From the NCBI RefSeq assembly GCF_042675665.1, contig NZ_JBHTJI010000001.1, positions 1,240,001-1,304,000 of the forward strand: a DNA stretch of 64,000 bases, in the 5' to 3' direction. Under the pieces are notes generated by a model, which saw nothing but the letters and a program-made list of their open reading frames with translations, was not told the origin of the DNA and made no database searches. This DNA is from Mariniflexile jejuense. GTDB taxonomy: Bacteria > Bacteroidota > Bacteroidia > Flavobacteriales > Flavobacteriaceae. This document shows positions 44,383 to 52,975 of this stretch, piece after piece. The position numbers were made by a program, and so were the translations under genes. How positions within the stretch are numbered: the first letter of the stretch is position 1; every line of letters starts with the position of its first letter.

Positions 44383-45372
44383 TTAAGCTATTAAAACTTG
44401 AAACCAACCAACAGTTCTACCTAAAGTTTCTGTAATTACTTGCTTTTTATTTTGTGCTGTAAATGTATTGCTAAATCTGATGAATATCAACAAAAGCGTG
44501 ATGGTATGCCATTTCATTTTATCTTTAAATGTTGGTTTTGGTGTTTTAACACGCCAAACGTACCATCCATTTTTAACTACCATCTTTCCGTATTTAAACT
44601 GATTGGGTCTTCCAGAAGCTTCATGGTAATGCGCTAATTTTGCGGCTGTGTTTAAATATAATTTACCTGTTTTAGCTGCACGAAGTGAAAAATCGGCATC
44701 TTCATACAAACCATAACCTTCAAAATACGTTGAAAATTGATGTGATTTAAACACTTCATTTTTAAAAGAAGAAACACCACCCATTAGCAATTCAACTTCA
44801 TAAATTTTATCACTCGGTGGCAAAAAACTAACACTACGAGCATGCGAAAAACTTGGAGAAAAACCTGGTGGACAATCGGGTGCTAATCCTAACTTTTTTC
44901 TAATTATAAAACGGCTACCGTCTTTTCGTTTCCAACCATCAAAATAAAACTCATCTTTTTTAGTTTTATAACCATCACCTACATACTCAAAAACAGACTC
45001 GTTTTCAATATAACCACCAACACCCAACGCTTCTGGGTATACACTATATGTATGTAATAATTGTTGAAAATAATCGGTGTTTAAAACCGTATCATCATCT
45101 AAAAAACATATAATTCCTGAAGCTTTAGAAACTTTATTGATGCCAAAATTTCGTTGTTTAGTTAATCCTCTATTTGCTGCATCAACTTTGTAATATTTTA
45201 AATTTTTAAAAGGATTTTGATTTAAAATAATCTCCGTTTCATTATTTGTAGAACCATCAATTATTAAAATTTCGTTTGGATAAACAGTTTGCTTTTCTAC
45301 CGATTTTAAAAGCTTCAAAAGTGGATTCGGCCTTAAATAAGTACAAATGATAAGGGTAAACGTTTTATCCAT
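44383..45372 (-). CDS. Glycosyltransferase family 2
   Basis: A 329-residue inverting GT-A enzyme. TLIICTYLRPNPLLKLLKSV opens the nucleotide fold and FLDDDTVLN holds the metal-binding Asp triad. A C-terminal EDADFSLRAAKTGK helix provides the catalytic acid region. One hydrophobic segment near residue 295 may attach it to the membrane. It overlaps the exostosin-family gene by 8 nt. Confidence 0.9.
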   Translation of the reverse strand: MDKTFTLIICTYLRPNPLLKLLKSVEKQTVYPNEILIIDGSTNNETEIILNQNPFKNLKYYKVDAANRGLTKQRNFGINKVSKASGIICFLDDDTVLNTDYFQQLLHTYSVYPEALGVGGYIENESVFEYVGDGYKTKKDEFYFDGWKRKDGSRFIIRKKLGLAPDCPPGFSPSFSHARSVSFLPPSDKIYEVELLMGGVSSFKNEVFKSHQFSTYFEGYGLYEDADFSLRAAKTGKLYLNTAAKLAHYHEASGRPNQFKYGKMVVKNGWYVWRVKTPKPTFKDKMKWHTITLLLIFIRFSNTFTAQNKKQVITETLGRTVGWFQVLIA

Positions 45373-46405
45373 TTTTATTGATTTTATTTAGAAATGCATC
45401 GTGAATTTTAATAAAATACGATGGACGCATTAAATATATTTCCCAGAGTTTTCGGTTACTTTTTTGAAGTTCTTCAAACTCAGAATCGCTTTTAGAATTA
45501 TGAAAATCGAGAATTTGCTCTTCAAATGATGCTTTTTTTTTATCATTTAAAATAACAATGTGTTTATCCCAATCAATTATATCATTTAAAGGCAATCTGC
45601 AATCGGTATTCAATAAAATTGGAATGCGACCTACGGCTAAGGTTTCATAAAAACGCACCGAAAAATTCCCAACACCTCTACTACAAAACGTATATGCATT
45701 ACTATACATATTGTTGTAAAACGCTTTTGCTGATTTTTGTTTTTCAAGCTCGGTTTGTACACCAGCACGATAATGATTTCTTAATATAAAATTGGTTTGT
45801 AACCCTTTTGATAATTGTAATTTCTTTAAATAATTAGCGCGTTTTATACTTGATGGATAAAAGGATTGAGCATCGGCTAACTTACCTAAAAAACTTATTT
45901 TTAACTTATATTTAAAATGGTTTAAAACCTCTTTGGAGTATTTTAAAATACTTGAATTTGCATGACCTACAAAACCAATAGTTGGCTCGTTTTCTTTTTT
46001 AAGTGTAGAGAAACCTTGAGGCAAATAACTTGTGTAAGGATCATTTACAAAAGAAGGTATTACAAACGTGGTGTTACTTAATTTACTATCAAAACCGCTT
46101 AACCGAAATGTATAACTATTTTTAATATAATTTGTAAAACCATAATCGCCACCCGTGTAAATCCAGATGGGTTTTTCGTCCTCTTTTGCTAATTTTTGAA
46201 GATTACCAAATGCGTTTCTAAACTTTAAAAAACTAGTGTAATCGATAGGAAACACAATAACATCACTTTTTGAAGCATCATCAACAAATTGGTAGTAATT
46301 TAGTAATTCACTATTCTTTAAATAATGCAAATCGAACAGTAAGGGAAACACTTCTTTGCGATGGGTTTCGGTTAAAAATTCGGTATTTGTGTATAGTTTC
46401 AGCAT
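45365..46405 (-). CDS. Exostosin-family glycosyltransferase (GT47-like)
   Basis: A 346-residue soluble protein. The C-terminal half matches exostosin domains: YTFCSRGVGNFSVRFYETLAVGRIPILLNTDCRLP, of which GNFSVRFYETLAVGRIP is the clearest, followed by IDWDKHIV. Exostosins are glycosyltransferases best known from eukaryotic heparan sulfate and plant wall synthesis; bacterial copies occur in glycan clusters. It overlaps the next GT2 gene by 8 nt. Donor sugar unknown. Confidence 0.88.
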   Translation of the reverse strand: MLKLYTNTEFLTETHRKEVFPLLFDLHYLKNSELLNYYQFVDDASKSDVIVFPIDYTSFLKFRNAFGNLQKLAKEDEKPIWIYTGGDYGFTNYIKNSYTFRLSGFDSKLSNTTFVIPSFVNDPYTSYLPQGFSTLKKENEPTIGFVGHANSSILKYSKEVLNHFKYKLKISFLGKLADAQSFYPSSIKRANYLKKLQLSKGLQTNFILRNHYRAGVQTELEKQKSAKAFYNNMYSNAYTFCSRGVGNFSVRFYETLAVGRIPILLNTDCRLPLNDIIDWDKHIVILNDKKKASFEEQILDFHNSKSDSEFEELQKSNRKLWEIYLMRPSYFIKIHDAFLNKINKNG

Positions 46406-46409
46406 TAAT

Positions 46410-47201
46410 TTAAGTTTGTTTTCTTGCGTTTTTATATGAAATTAATCCTCTTTTGGTTTTGTTATAAAAAACCCATTCAAAATACAATCTAAAAGCCCTT
46501 GCTAATTTTAACAAAGATTTACTTGGTGTTATTTTAATTGTTTTTGGTTTAAATTCATGTATTAAAATAGATTGACTACCTTCTATTGTTGAAGCTAAGG
46601 TTTCATTGGTTATTGCAATTTTAGCGTTACTATTACAAATGCGAATACCATATTCTGTTTCTCCATAACGCCCAGAGGTATTTTCAAGATAGAACCCATA
46701 AGTGTTATAAAAGCTTTTTTTTGTGATGAACGGATGGTCGCTATATTGATAATAATTTTGAGTGAAATTTTTAAAAGAAAACTTAGGAATTAACGACATA
46801 CTATTAGTCAATTTAATTAATTTATTGAACTTAAAATTAGATGTAAATCGAACTAAATCTGCACAATTACTTTCTAACAACGTAATACATTCTGGTAATA
46901 GTAAATTGATTTTAGGGTTCAACATGAAATCTTCCTGACAATATAAAATATAATCACCTTCACAAGCAGCAATACCTTTGTTAATATTGGCTGCTAATCC
47001 TTTATTTTCTTTTGATTTAATTAATTTATCAATACCAAAAGTTTCAATTTCAGTGATAGTTTCCAAATCGCTACCATCATCACTTACTACAATTTCAGAA
47101 TCTTCTATATTAATTTGACGTATAGCATTAATACACTTCAACAAATCGTCTGGTCTGTTGTAATGGGTAATTAAAATACTTATACGTGGTTTCTGTTTCA
47201 C
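46410..47201 (-). CDS. Glycosyltransferase family 2
   Basis: A 263-residue GT-A enzyme beginning ISILITHYNRPDDLLKCINA. The acidic metal site is YCQEDFMLNP (about residues 93-102), somewhat divergent from DxD, and RYGETEYGIRI marks the later catalytic region. It is one of eight compact GT2-type genes in the cluster and is closely packed between an exostosin-family gene (4 nt) and a bipartite GT2 gene (6 nt). Confidence 0.88.
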   Translation of the reverse strand: MKQKPRISILITHYNRPDDLLKCINAIRQINIEDSEIVVSDDGSDLETITEIETFGIDKLIKSKENKGLAANINKGIAACEGDYILYCQEDFMLNPKINLLLPECITLLESNCADLVRFTSNFKFNKLIKLTNSMSLIPKFSFKNFTQNYYQYSDHPFITKKSFYNTYGFYLENTSGRYGETEYGIRICNSNAKIAITNETLASTIEGSQSILIHEFKPKTIKITPSKSLLKLARAFRLYFEWVFYNKTKRGLISYKNARKQT

Positions 47202-47207
47202 AATAAA

Positions 47208-48734
47208 TTATAGTTTTTTAGCCCAAAATATACTTGCTTGCCATTTTTTTTGAAAGTTTTTATAAAAACTCCAATAATTAAAAATAGATTCTTTTTTTAT
47301 TAGCCTTAAAAACAACACCAATTTATAATTTAAAAGTTGCTTTTTGGTATAATGTTTTAAAAAGGTGTACATAATAGTTGGCGATGGTTTGGGTTGTACC
47401 ATATCTGCATCCCACAATTGTTTAACCTCGGTTCTAAAACCGCCAAAAGGTGCTTTAAGATGTGTAATTCTAATATCTGGACAGTAAATAACATCAACAC
47501 CTTCATTGCGTAATTGCATACCAAAATCAAAGTCTTCACCATAACCAAACTCCAAAGCCATATTAAACCGAATGTTTTTTAAACAACTGGCTTTTATAAA
47601 ACTATTACCCGAACCAAATATACCTGTTTGATGCGTTTTTGTAAAAAGCAGCTTTTCGTTTTCTTGTAAATAGACAGTAGTTATGGCTAAAACACCAAAA
47701 TCATGTACTTTTTTAAAAACTGATTCAATTAAATGTTCATCAAATCTATTATCATCATCATTTAAAAATACCCATTCACTTTCAATTTGATTAAGTGCTA
47801 AATTTCTGGCATTACAAACACCCGTTTGGTGTGTAAAAGTATGTTTTATATGAAATGGCCAGTTTTTGGTTGTTATAAAATCCAATTCTGAAACACTATC
47901 AGGTAGTGGATTTTGTTCAATAATGATTACATTTTTTGGAAGTATGGTTTGGTTTGCTAAATCTATTAGAACATCGTGTAAATAAGTTTTTCTTCCTATA
48001 GTTGGAATAATAACATCAATCTCTTTTTTGGTTATAACTGTGTTTATTGATTGAAAATTAACTTGCTCAAAATTTAAGTTTAATCGTTTTTGAAAAAACG
48101 ATTTAATAAGTGGTATAAGTTTTAATTTCTTTTCATAAATAACAAAACAAGATGCCAGCATAAAAACCCAAACCCACTTATAATGTGCTTTTACGAATTT
48201 GAATAATTGAATATTTGAAGCTTGTTTAATTTCAACTATTGGTTGTACTTTTTTAGTTAACAAAGCAGGTTCAGAATAACAAAAAAGCCCTTGAATCATG
48301 ACTGTTTTTGCTAATGAATTTAGAAAATAATCAAAATTATCAAACGGTTTGAAGTTATTAGAAACCGAATTTAATAACCTTGCCGAAATACCACCAACAT
48401 CGCTACTCATTAACCACGTTGGGAAAGTCACATCTTTTTTTACATTTAAAAATACCGATTGATCAATATAACCTAAACTATTTGGAATGTAGTATTTACT
48501 ACTAACCGAATACGATGCTAGTATGTTTTGATGATGAAATATTGTATGTAAAACAGATGAATTTATAAATTCTTGATAGGCTTGATGGCACCAAATAATA
48601 ATTTCGTTTGGAAATGCTTTAGCTATTTTGAATAGTGTTTTTGTAAGCGTTGTATCTATTAAAAAAGGTGTTTCTTGCAAATCACTATCAAGTACCTTTA
48701 ATGCACTACTGTTTTGATGTATTAAATAAATCAT
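47208..48734 (-). CDS. Bipartite protein: unknown N-terminal domain plus GT2 glycosyltransferase
   Basis: A 508-residue protein. Residues ~1-230 form a domain I cannot assign, with WLMSSDVGGISARLLN as a distinctive piece; similar N-terminal regions seem familiar from flavobacterial capsule genes. Residues ~235-420 are a GT-A domain (DVIIPTIGRKTYL, WVFLNDDDNRF, GYGEDFDFGMQLR). The N-terminal part may be a degenerate transferase or acceptor-binding domain. The gene overlaps the next GT4 gene by 4 nt. Confidence 0.85.
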   Translation of the reverse strand: MIYLIHQNSSALKVLDSDLQETPFLIDTTLTKTLFKIAKAFPNEIIIWCHQAYQEFINSSVLHTIFHHQNILASYSVSSKYYIPNSLGYIDQSVFLNVKKDVTFPTWLMSSDVGGISARLLNSVSNNFKPFDNFDYFLNSLAKTVMIQGLFCYSEPALLTKKVQPIVEIKQASNIQLFKFVKAHYKWVWVFMLASCFVIYEKKLKLIPLIKSFFQKRLNLNFEQVNFQSINTVITKKEIDVIIPTIGRKTYLHDVLIDLANQTILPKNVIIIEQNPLPDSVSELDFITTKNWPFHIKHTFTHQTGVCNARNLALNQIESEWVFLNDDDNRFDEHLIESVFKKVHDFGVLAITTVYLQENEKLLFTKTHQTGIFGSGNSFIKASCLKNIRFNMALEFGYGEDFDFGMQLRNEGVDVIYCPDIRITHLKAPFGGFRTEVKQLWDADMVQPKPSPTIMYTFLKHYTKKQLLNYKLVLFLRLIKKESIFNYWSFYKNFQKKWQASIFWAKKL

Positions 48735-49876
48735 TCAATAATCGATTTATAATATTGAATATTCACCTCAGCATTTTTAGTAATATCAAATAGTGTTTCA
48801 ACTTTAGCTCTTGCATGAACGCCTATAGTTTCACATAATTTTTTATTGCTAAACAATTCTAAAATACGTTTTGCATACAAATCTGTATTTGATGGGTGCA
48901 CTAAAAAACCATCAACGCCATCTGTAATTAGTTCTTTTGCCCAACCTATACTTGTGTTAACTACAGGCTTTTGTAATGCCATACTTTCTATGGTTACCAT
49001 TCCTAAGGTTTCAGCAAATGAAGGAAAAACACAAATATGGGCATTTTTAATATGATTTTTTACTTCAGAATAAGACACTTTTCCTAAATAATTTACATTT
49101 TTTTTAGCTTCGTTTGAAAACAAATTTTCAACCAACTTATATGTTGAAGATGAACCTGTTTGTATGTCAAATGCATCGTTTCCTATTAAAATTAATGTAG
49201 CTTCTGGATTTATTTCAACCACTTTATTAAAAATTTCAGCCAACTCGAAAACACCCTTTTTTCTTATGATGGTTCCTATGTAAAGTATGGTGTTTTTATT
49301 ATAGTTTAAAGGCGATTGATTTACAAAATTTTCAATTTGTAACCCATAATGAATGGTCTTAATTTTAGATTTGTCAAGTCTGAATATTTTAGCTGTTTCT
49401 TCTCCTGCAAATGTGGTTGGCGCTATAAATGCCGATGCTTTTTTTAAAGCCAATTTTTCAAATAGAAAATTTTTAAATTTTTGTTTTCTGTTTTCTAATT
49501 TACAAAAATATGCATCGCTACCATGAAAACGGATAACCAATGGCACTTTAAAACGCATAAATGCAGTAATGCCTGTCCAATCTGGTGCTTCAATAAGATC
49601 TATTTTTTGTTGTGCTACTATGGTGTTAATATGGTTTTGTAATTGTAGCCTGTAATAATACCACGTTAAAAATCGATATTGCTTTTTAGCAATTTTGTGT
49701 ATGGTTACACCTTCATCAAAAATAATAGCATCACTGTTTTGTTGATACACAAACACCGTAACCGTTATTCCTTTTTTAACTAATGCTACTGCTAAGTTTT
49801 TTATACTCGTACCAATACCTGCAGCAACGTTAAGTTGAGCATGAGGGTATTCGGGTGTAATAAAACCTATTTTCAT
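48731..49876 (-). CDS. Glycosyltransferase family 4
   Basis: A 381-residue GT-B enzyme with MKIGFITPEYPHAQLNVAAGIGTSIKNLA at its start (Gly loop), LYIGTIIRKKGVFELAE, and the E-x7-E motif PSFAETLGMVTIESMALQKP. It should transfer a hexose from a nucleotide sugar. Its start lies 24 nt downstream of the FkbM-type methyltransferase gene. Confidence 0.92.
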   Translation of the reverse strand: MKIGFITPEYPHAQLNVAAGIGTSIKNLAVALVKKGITVTVFVYQQNSDAIIFDEGVTIHKIAKKQYRFLTWYYYRLQLQNHINTIVAQQKIDLIEAPDWTGITAFMRFKVPLVIRFHGSDAYFCKLENRKQKFKNFLFEKLALKKASAFIAPTTFAGEETAKIFRLDKSKIKTIHYGLQIENFVNQSPLNYNKNTILYIGTIIRKKGVFELAEIFNKVVEINPEATLILIGNDAFDIQTGSSSTYKLVENLFSNEAKKNVNYLGKVSYSEVKNHIKNAHICVFPSFAETLGMVTIESMALQKPVVNTSIGWAKELITDGVDGFLVHPSNTDLYAKRILELFSNKKLCETIGVHARAKVETLFDITKNAEVNIQYYKSIIE

Positions 49877-49900
49877 TTTCTTAAAAGTTGTTCGCTATCA

Positions 49901-50674
49901 TTAATTAAGTTTCACATATACATCACCAAATTTGGTGTTTAAAAATGCTGTAGAATTTACCTCTTCAATCATATCATTATAATTAACCCAATGGGACAAG
50001 GAAAACTCTGTAAACTCAGTTTTGCAATAATTAAACATAATGTTAGAATTGTACAAAGTATTTAAATAGCATAAGCAGTCTAATAACGCGTCTTTTCGTT
50101 CTGGAACTGTATATTCTAATGATAATGATTTTACACTTTGGGTAAGACCTTTTAATACTTCTAACTCAAAGCCTTCCACATCAATTTTAATAAAACTAGG
50201 ACTACCAAACTTACTTATTAAATAATCTAAAGTTACCATTTCAATCTCTCGGGTTTCATTCCAAATAATATTTTTAAACCTACCGCTTTCTTTAGTAGAA
50301 TTAATCCAGTCTTTAGAGAATGAAGATAAAATATTAGCATTGGTTGATATATATAATAATTTTGTTTCTATTTTTTCCCCAACACCATTTTGAAGTATGG
50401 TAATTTTATTTCCATATTTCTTTTTTAAAAACCTAACACATTCTTCTTGTGGTTCTACAGCAATTATTTTAATATTTTCATTTATTAAAGGTTCAATTCT
50501 GTTACCATAATTTGCTCCAATGTCAAAAAAAACACTATTAGGGATAAGGAATTGAGAATAAAATTCTTTTCTTTTTTTAATTAGTTTTTTCTCTTTTGAA
50601 CTTCTAAACCAAGATTTAATAAACTTTATATTATTTATTCCTAACAGAGATTTAACTAAATTCTTAATGTTCAT
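49901..50674 (-). CDS. FkbM-family methyltransferase
   Basis: A 257-residue class I methyltransferase. The SAM site is SVFFDIGANYGNRIEPL (about residues 44-60) with VEPQEECVRFLKKKYG after it, and SFIKIDVEGFELEVLKGL is the FkbM signature. It probably O-methylates a hydroxyl on the glycan. The ATG at 50674 was preferred because an upstream in-frame ATG overlaps the preceding gene by 28 nt; even so the chosen start lies just 12 nt after that gene's stop. Confidence 0.88.
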   Translation of the reverse strand: MNIKNLVKSLLGINNIKFIKSWFRSSKEKKLIKKRKEFYSQFLIPNSVFFDIGANYGNRIEPLINENIKIIAVEPQEECVRFLKKKYGNKITILQNGVGEKIETKLLYISTNANILSSFSKDWINSTKESGRFKNIIWNETREIEMVTLDYLISKFGSPSFIKIDVEGFELEVLKGLTQSVKSLSLEYTVPERKDALLDCLCYLNTLYNSNIMFNYCKTEFTEFSLSHWVNYNDMIEEVNSTAFLNTKFGDVYVKLN

Positions 50675-50685
50675 AAACTTGATAT

Positions 50686-52077
50686 TTATATAATTTGATT
50701 TATAGTTTTCCAAATAGTATCCGAGGCTTTTGTTGGTGTTTTTCCAGCTACAATTTCAAACCATTTCAAGCCTTCTTCAACATTTGATAATTTGCCATCT
50801 AATATTTGTTGCACCAAACCTTCCAATTCGTTTTTATTGGTGCAAAAAATAGCGGCGTTATCACTTGGCATGCTTCTAAAATGAACGTATTTGTAATTCT
50901 GACCAATATCGCGAATGCCTTTTTTTAATTGTGGTTGTTCGTAATTATAATAAATGCAAGGTTTTTTATGAGCTACAAAATCGAATACGGTTGATGAACA
51001 TACATTTGTTACAAACTCGCTATGTTCACACACATTGTACAACATTTTAAAATCTTCTTTGGCGGGCAACACTTCGTTCCAAATACTACCAACTTGTTTC
51101 CAAATAGGGTCTAAAACTTCAATAATATCGGTGTTGGCTTCAATAACAGCATCATATCTTTTGGTGAAATCTACTGGGCATTTTCTATAAATGATGCCTA
51201 AGTTATAGCCTTTGTTATTCAAACTTCTAACAGCATTTGCTAAATCTTCTAAATAATATTGATCTAAAGGCGATGTGGTTTCATCATCACCAGAATAACA
51301 GATGTATTTTTTATTAACATCTAACCCATATTGTTTGAAAAAATCTTCTCTAGATTCTAGTAATGTTGTATCAAAATGTGGTTCAAATTGTGGTGTTCCA
51401 GTTACAAAAATCTGTTCTTCTTTTACAAATGGGTAATATTGAAGCACCTCATTTTTCATTAAATCACTCCAAACAAAATAATAATCGGTTTCAACCACTT
51501 GCATTGCTTTTGGCACATTATCCCATGAATAAACAAATGTAGCTGTAGGTATTCCTAAATCTTTTGCTGCCAATAAAGCACTTATAGATTGTGATGCACG
51601 TTGCGTGGTACAAAACACCAAATCTGGTTTATGTTCTAAAAGTTGCGCTTTACAGTAAGTGTATTTTGTAGTGGAACGTTCTAAAGAATCAATTTTTTTC
51701 CGAATGCGCTCAATACCTTTTTCAGAATTATTCAACCCAATTAACAGCTTTATATATAACGTTTTAACTGTATTTTTTAATCCTTTATAATTGAATGGGA
51801 ATTTATAGGTTGGGTATACATTATCATTAAACTTATTTTGTGATATATTAAGTTCAATGTGCTTTCTGGCTCTTAAATAAATGGGTGTTAATGGATGATT
51901 TTTATGATTTTCAATCTTTACTTCATTAAAACCTAAATTGTCCTTTAATGAAAAAACAGTGTTGTTCCAATAGTGAATATCATAACCTTTAGCTTCACCA
52001 ATTTGTTTAAAAATAGTAAAAGCAAAATTTCTTAAACCAACACCATCAGGAAAGAAAACGAATACTTTTTTCTTCAT
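50686..52077 (-). CDS. GT-B-like glycan synthesis protein, candidate nonulosonate transferase
   Basis: A 463-residue soluble protein with two Rossmann-like halves. FFPDGVGLRNFAF opens it, ATFVYSWDNVPKA and FVTGTPQFEP lie mid-protein, and YRKCPVDF and NVCSSTVFDF follow in the C-terminal half. The last two occupy places like the HP and S-S/T motifs of bacterial sialyltransferases and KpsS-like proteins, but the match is imperfect. It starts 6 nt after the sialic acid synthase gene, which makes it the best local candidate for transferring that sugar. I do not recognise a named family with certainty. Confidence 0.65.
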   Translation of the reverse strand: MKKKVFVFFPDGVGLRNFAFTIFKQIGEAKGYDIHYWNNTVFSLKDNLGFNEVKIENHKNHPLTPIYLRARKHIELNISQNKFNDNVYPTYKFPFNYKGLKNTVKTLYIKLLIGLNNSEKGIERIRKKIDSLERSTTKYTYCKAQLLEHKPDLVFCTTQRASQSISALLAAKDLGIPTATFVYSWDNVPKAMQVVETDYYFVWSDLMKNEVLQYYPFVKEEQIFVTGTPQFEPHFDTTLLESREDFFKQYGLDVNKKYICYSGDDETTSPLDQYYLEDLANAVRSLNNKGYNLGIIYRKCPVDFTKRYDAVIEANTDIIEVLDPIWKQVGSIWNEVLPAKEDFKMLYNVCEHSEFVTNVCSSTVFDFVAHKKPCIYYNYEQPQLKKGIRDIGQNYKYVHFRSMPSDNAAIFCTNKNELEGLVQQILDGKLSNVEEGLKWFEIVAGKTPTKASDTIWKTINQII

Positions 52078-52083
52078 TTTAAT

Positions 52084-52959
52084 CTATCCCTTTTGATTTT
52101 TTAATTTATCACGCTGAACTTGTTCAATAGGTAAAATATCCTGTGATTTAAAACTAAGTGCTTTAAATACAGCATTTAAATCTCTTGACAGTTTTCTGAG
52201 CCCCATAGGCTCTAACGAAGCTGCGTGGTCGGTTCCTTTCCATGTTCTATCAATGGTATAATGACGCTCTATAATGTTTGCTCCTAAGGTATAAGCTGCA
52301 ACATCTACCGCTATTCCCAAATGATGCCCAGAAAAACCAATGTGCTTTACCTCGTTTTTATATTTTTCAATTAACAGATTAATATCTAAAAGGCATACAT
52401 CTTCAAATGGTACAGGGTAACCCGATGTGCAATTGTAAAGTACTAAATCTTTATTTCTGTTGAATTTTTTGAAAAACTTAACCAAGTCTTCAATTTCATT
52501 TTTGGTTGTCATTCCTGTTGAAATATGAAGTTCGCCTTGATAATTTTCACATAACCACTCCAACATGTTTATATTATTATTACATGCTGAAGGTATTTTT
52601 ATAAACTCTGGTTGTAATGATGTTATTTCCTTGGCAGAAGTTAAATCCCAAACCGAAGTTGAATAAGTTATACCAATTTCCTCACAGTAATTCTTTAATT
52701 CTTTGTGTTGATTTACATCAAACTCTAAATACTCGCGATGCGCTCCATACGTATCTCCATAAGAATTAGCAGGATTTGGATGTGGTTGATTGTATTGTTC
52801 CTCCGTTAATAATTCCTTATTATTTCGTTTTTGAAACTTAACGGCATCGGCATTACAGAATATTTTTGCAACTTTAATAAGTTCTTTAGCAATTTCCATA
52901 TCGCCCTTATGGTTACAACCAATTTCAGCAATAATATATGGTTTTTTATAAGTGTTCAT
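52084..52959 (-). CDS. Sialic acid (nonulosonate) synthase, NANS-like, without SAF domain
   Basis: A 291-residue PEP-condensing TIM barrel. AEIGCNHKG (11-19), KFQKRN, IKIPSA, STGMT and NCTSGYP are the family motifs. The stretch IGFSGHHLGIAVDVAAYTLG and ERHYTIDRTWKGTDHAASLEP resembles animal NANS (Neu5Ac-9-phosphate synthase), where I recall SGHETGIA and TWKGSDHSASLEP. The protein stops where the C-terminal SAF/antifreeze-like domain would begin. The ATG at 52959 excludes an unrelated N-terminal frame that runs through the upstream gene. Confidence 0.88.
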   Translation of the reverse strand: MNTYKKPYIIAEIGCNHKGDMEIAKELIKVAKIFCNADAVKFQKRNNKELLTEEQYNQPHPNPANSYGDTYGAHREYLEFDVNQHKELKNYCEEIGITYSTSVWDLTSAKEITSLQPEFIKIPSACNNNINMLEWLCENYQGELHISTGMTTKNEIEDLVKFFKKFNRNKDLVLYNCTSGYPVPFEDVCLLDINLLIEKYKNEVKHIGFSGHHLGIAVDVAAYTLGANIIERHYTIDRTWKGTDHAASLEPMGLRKLSRDLNAVFKALSFKSQDILPIEQVQRDKLKNQKG

Positions 52960-52975
52960 TAAATTTTTGAGGCAA

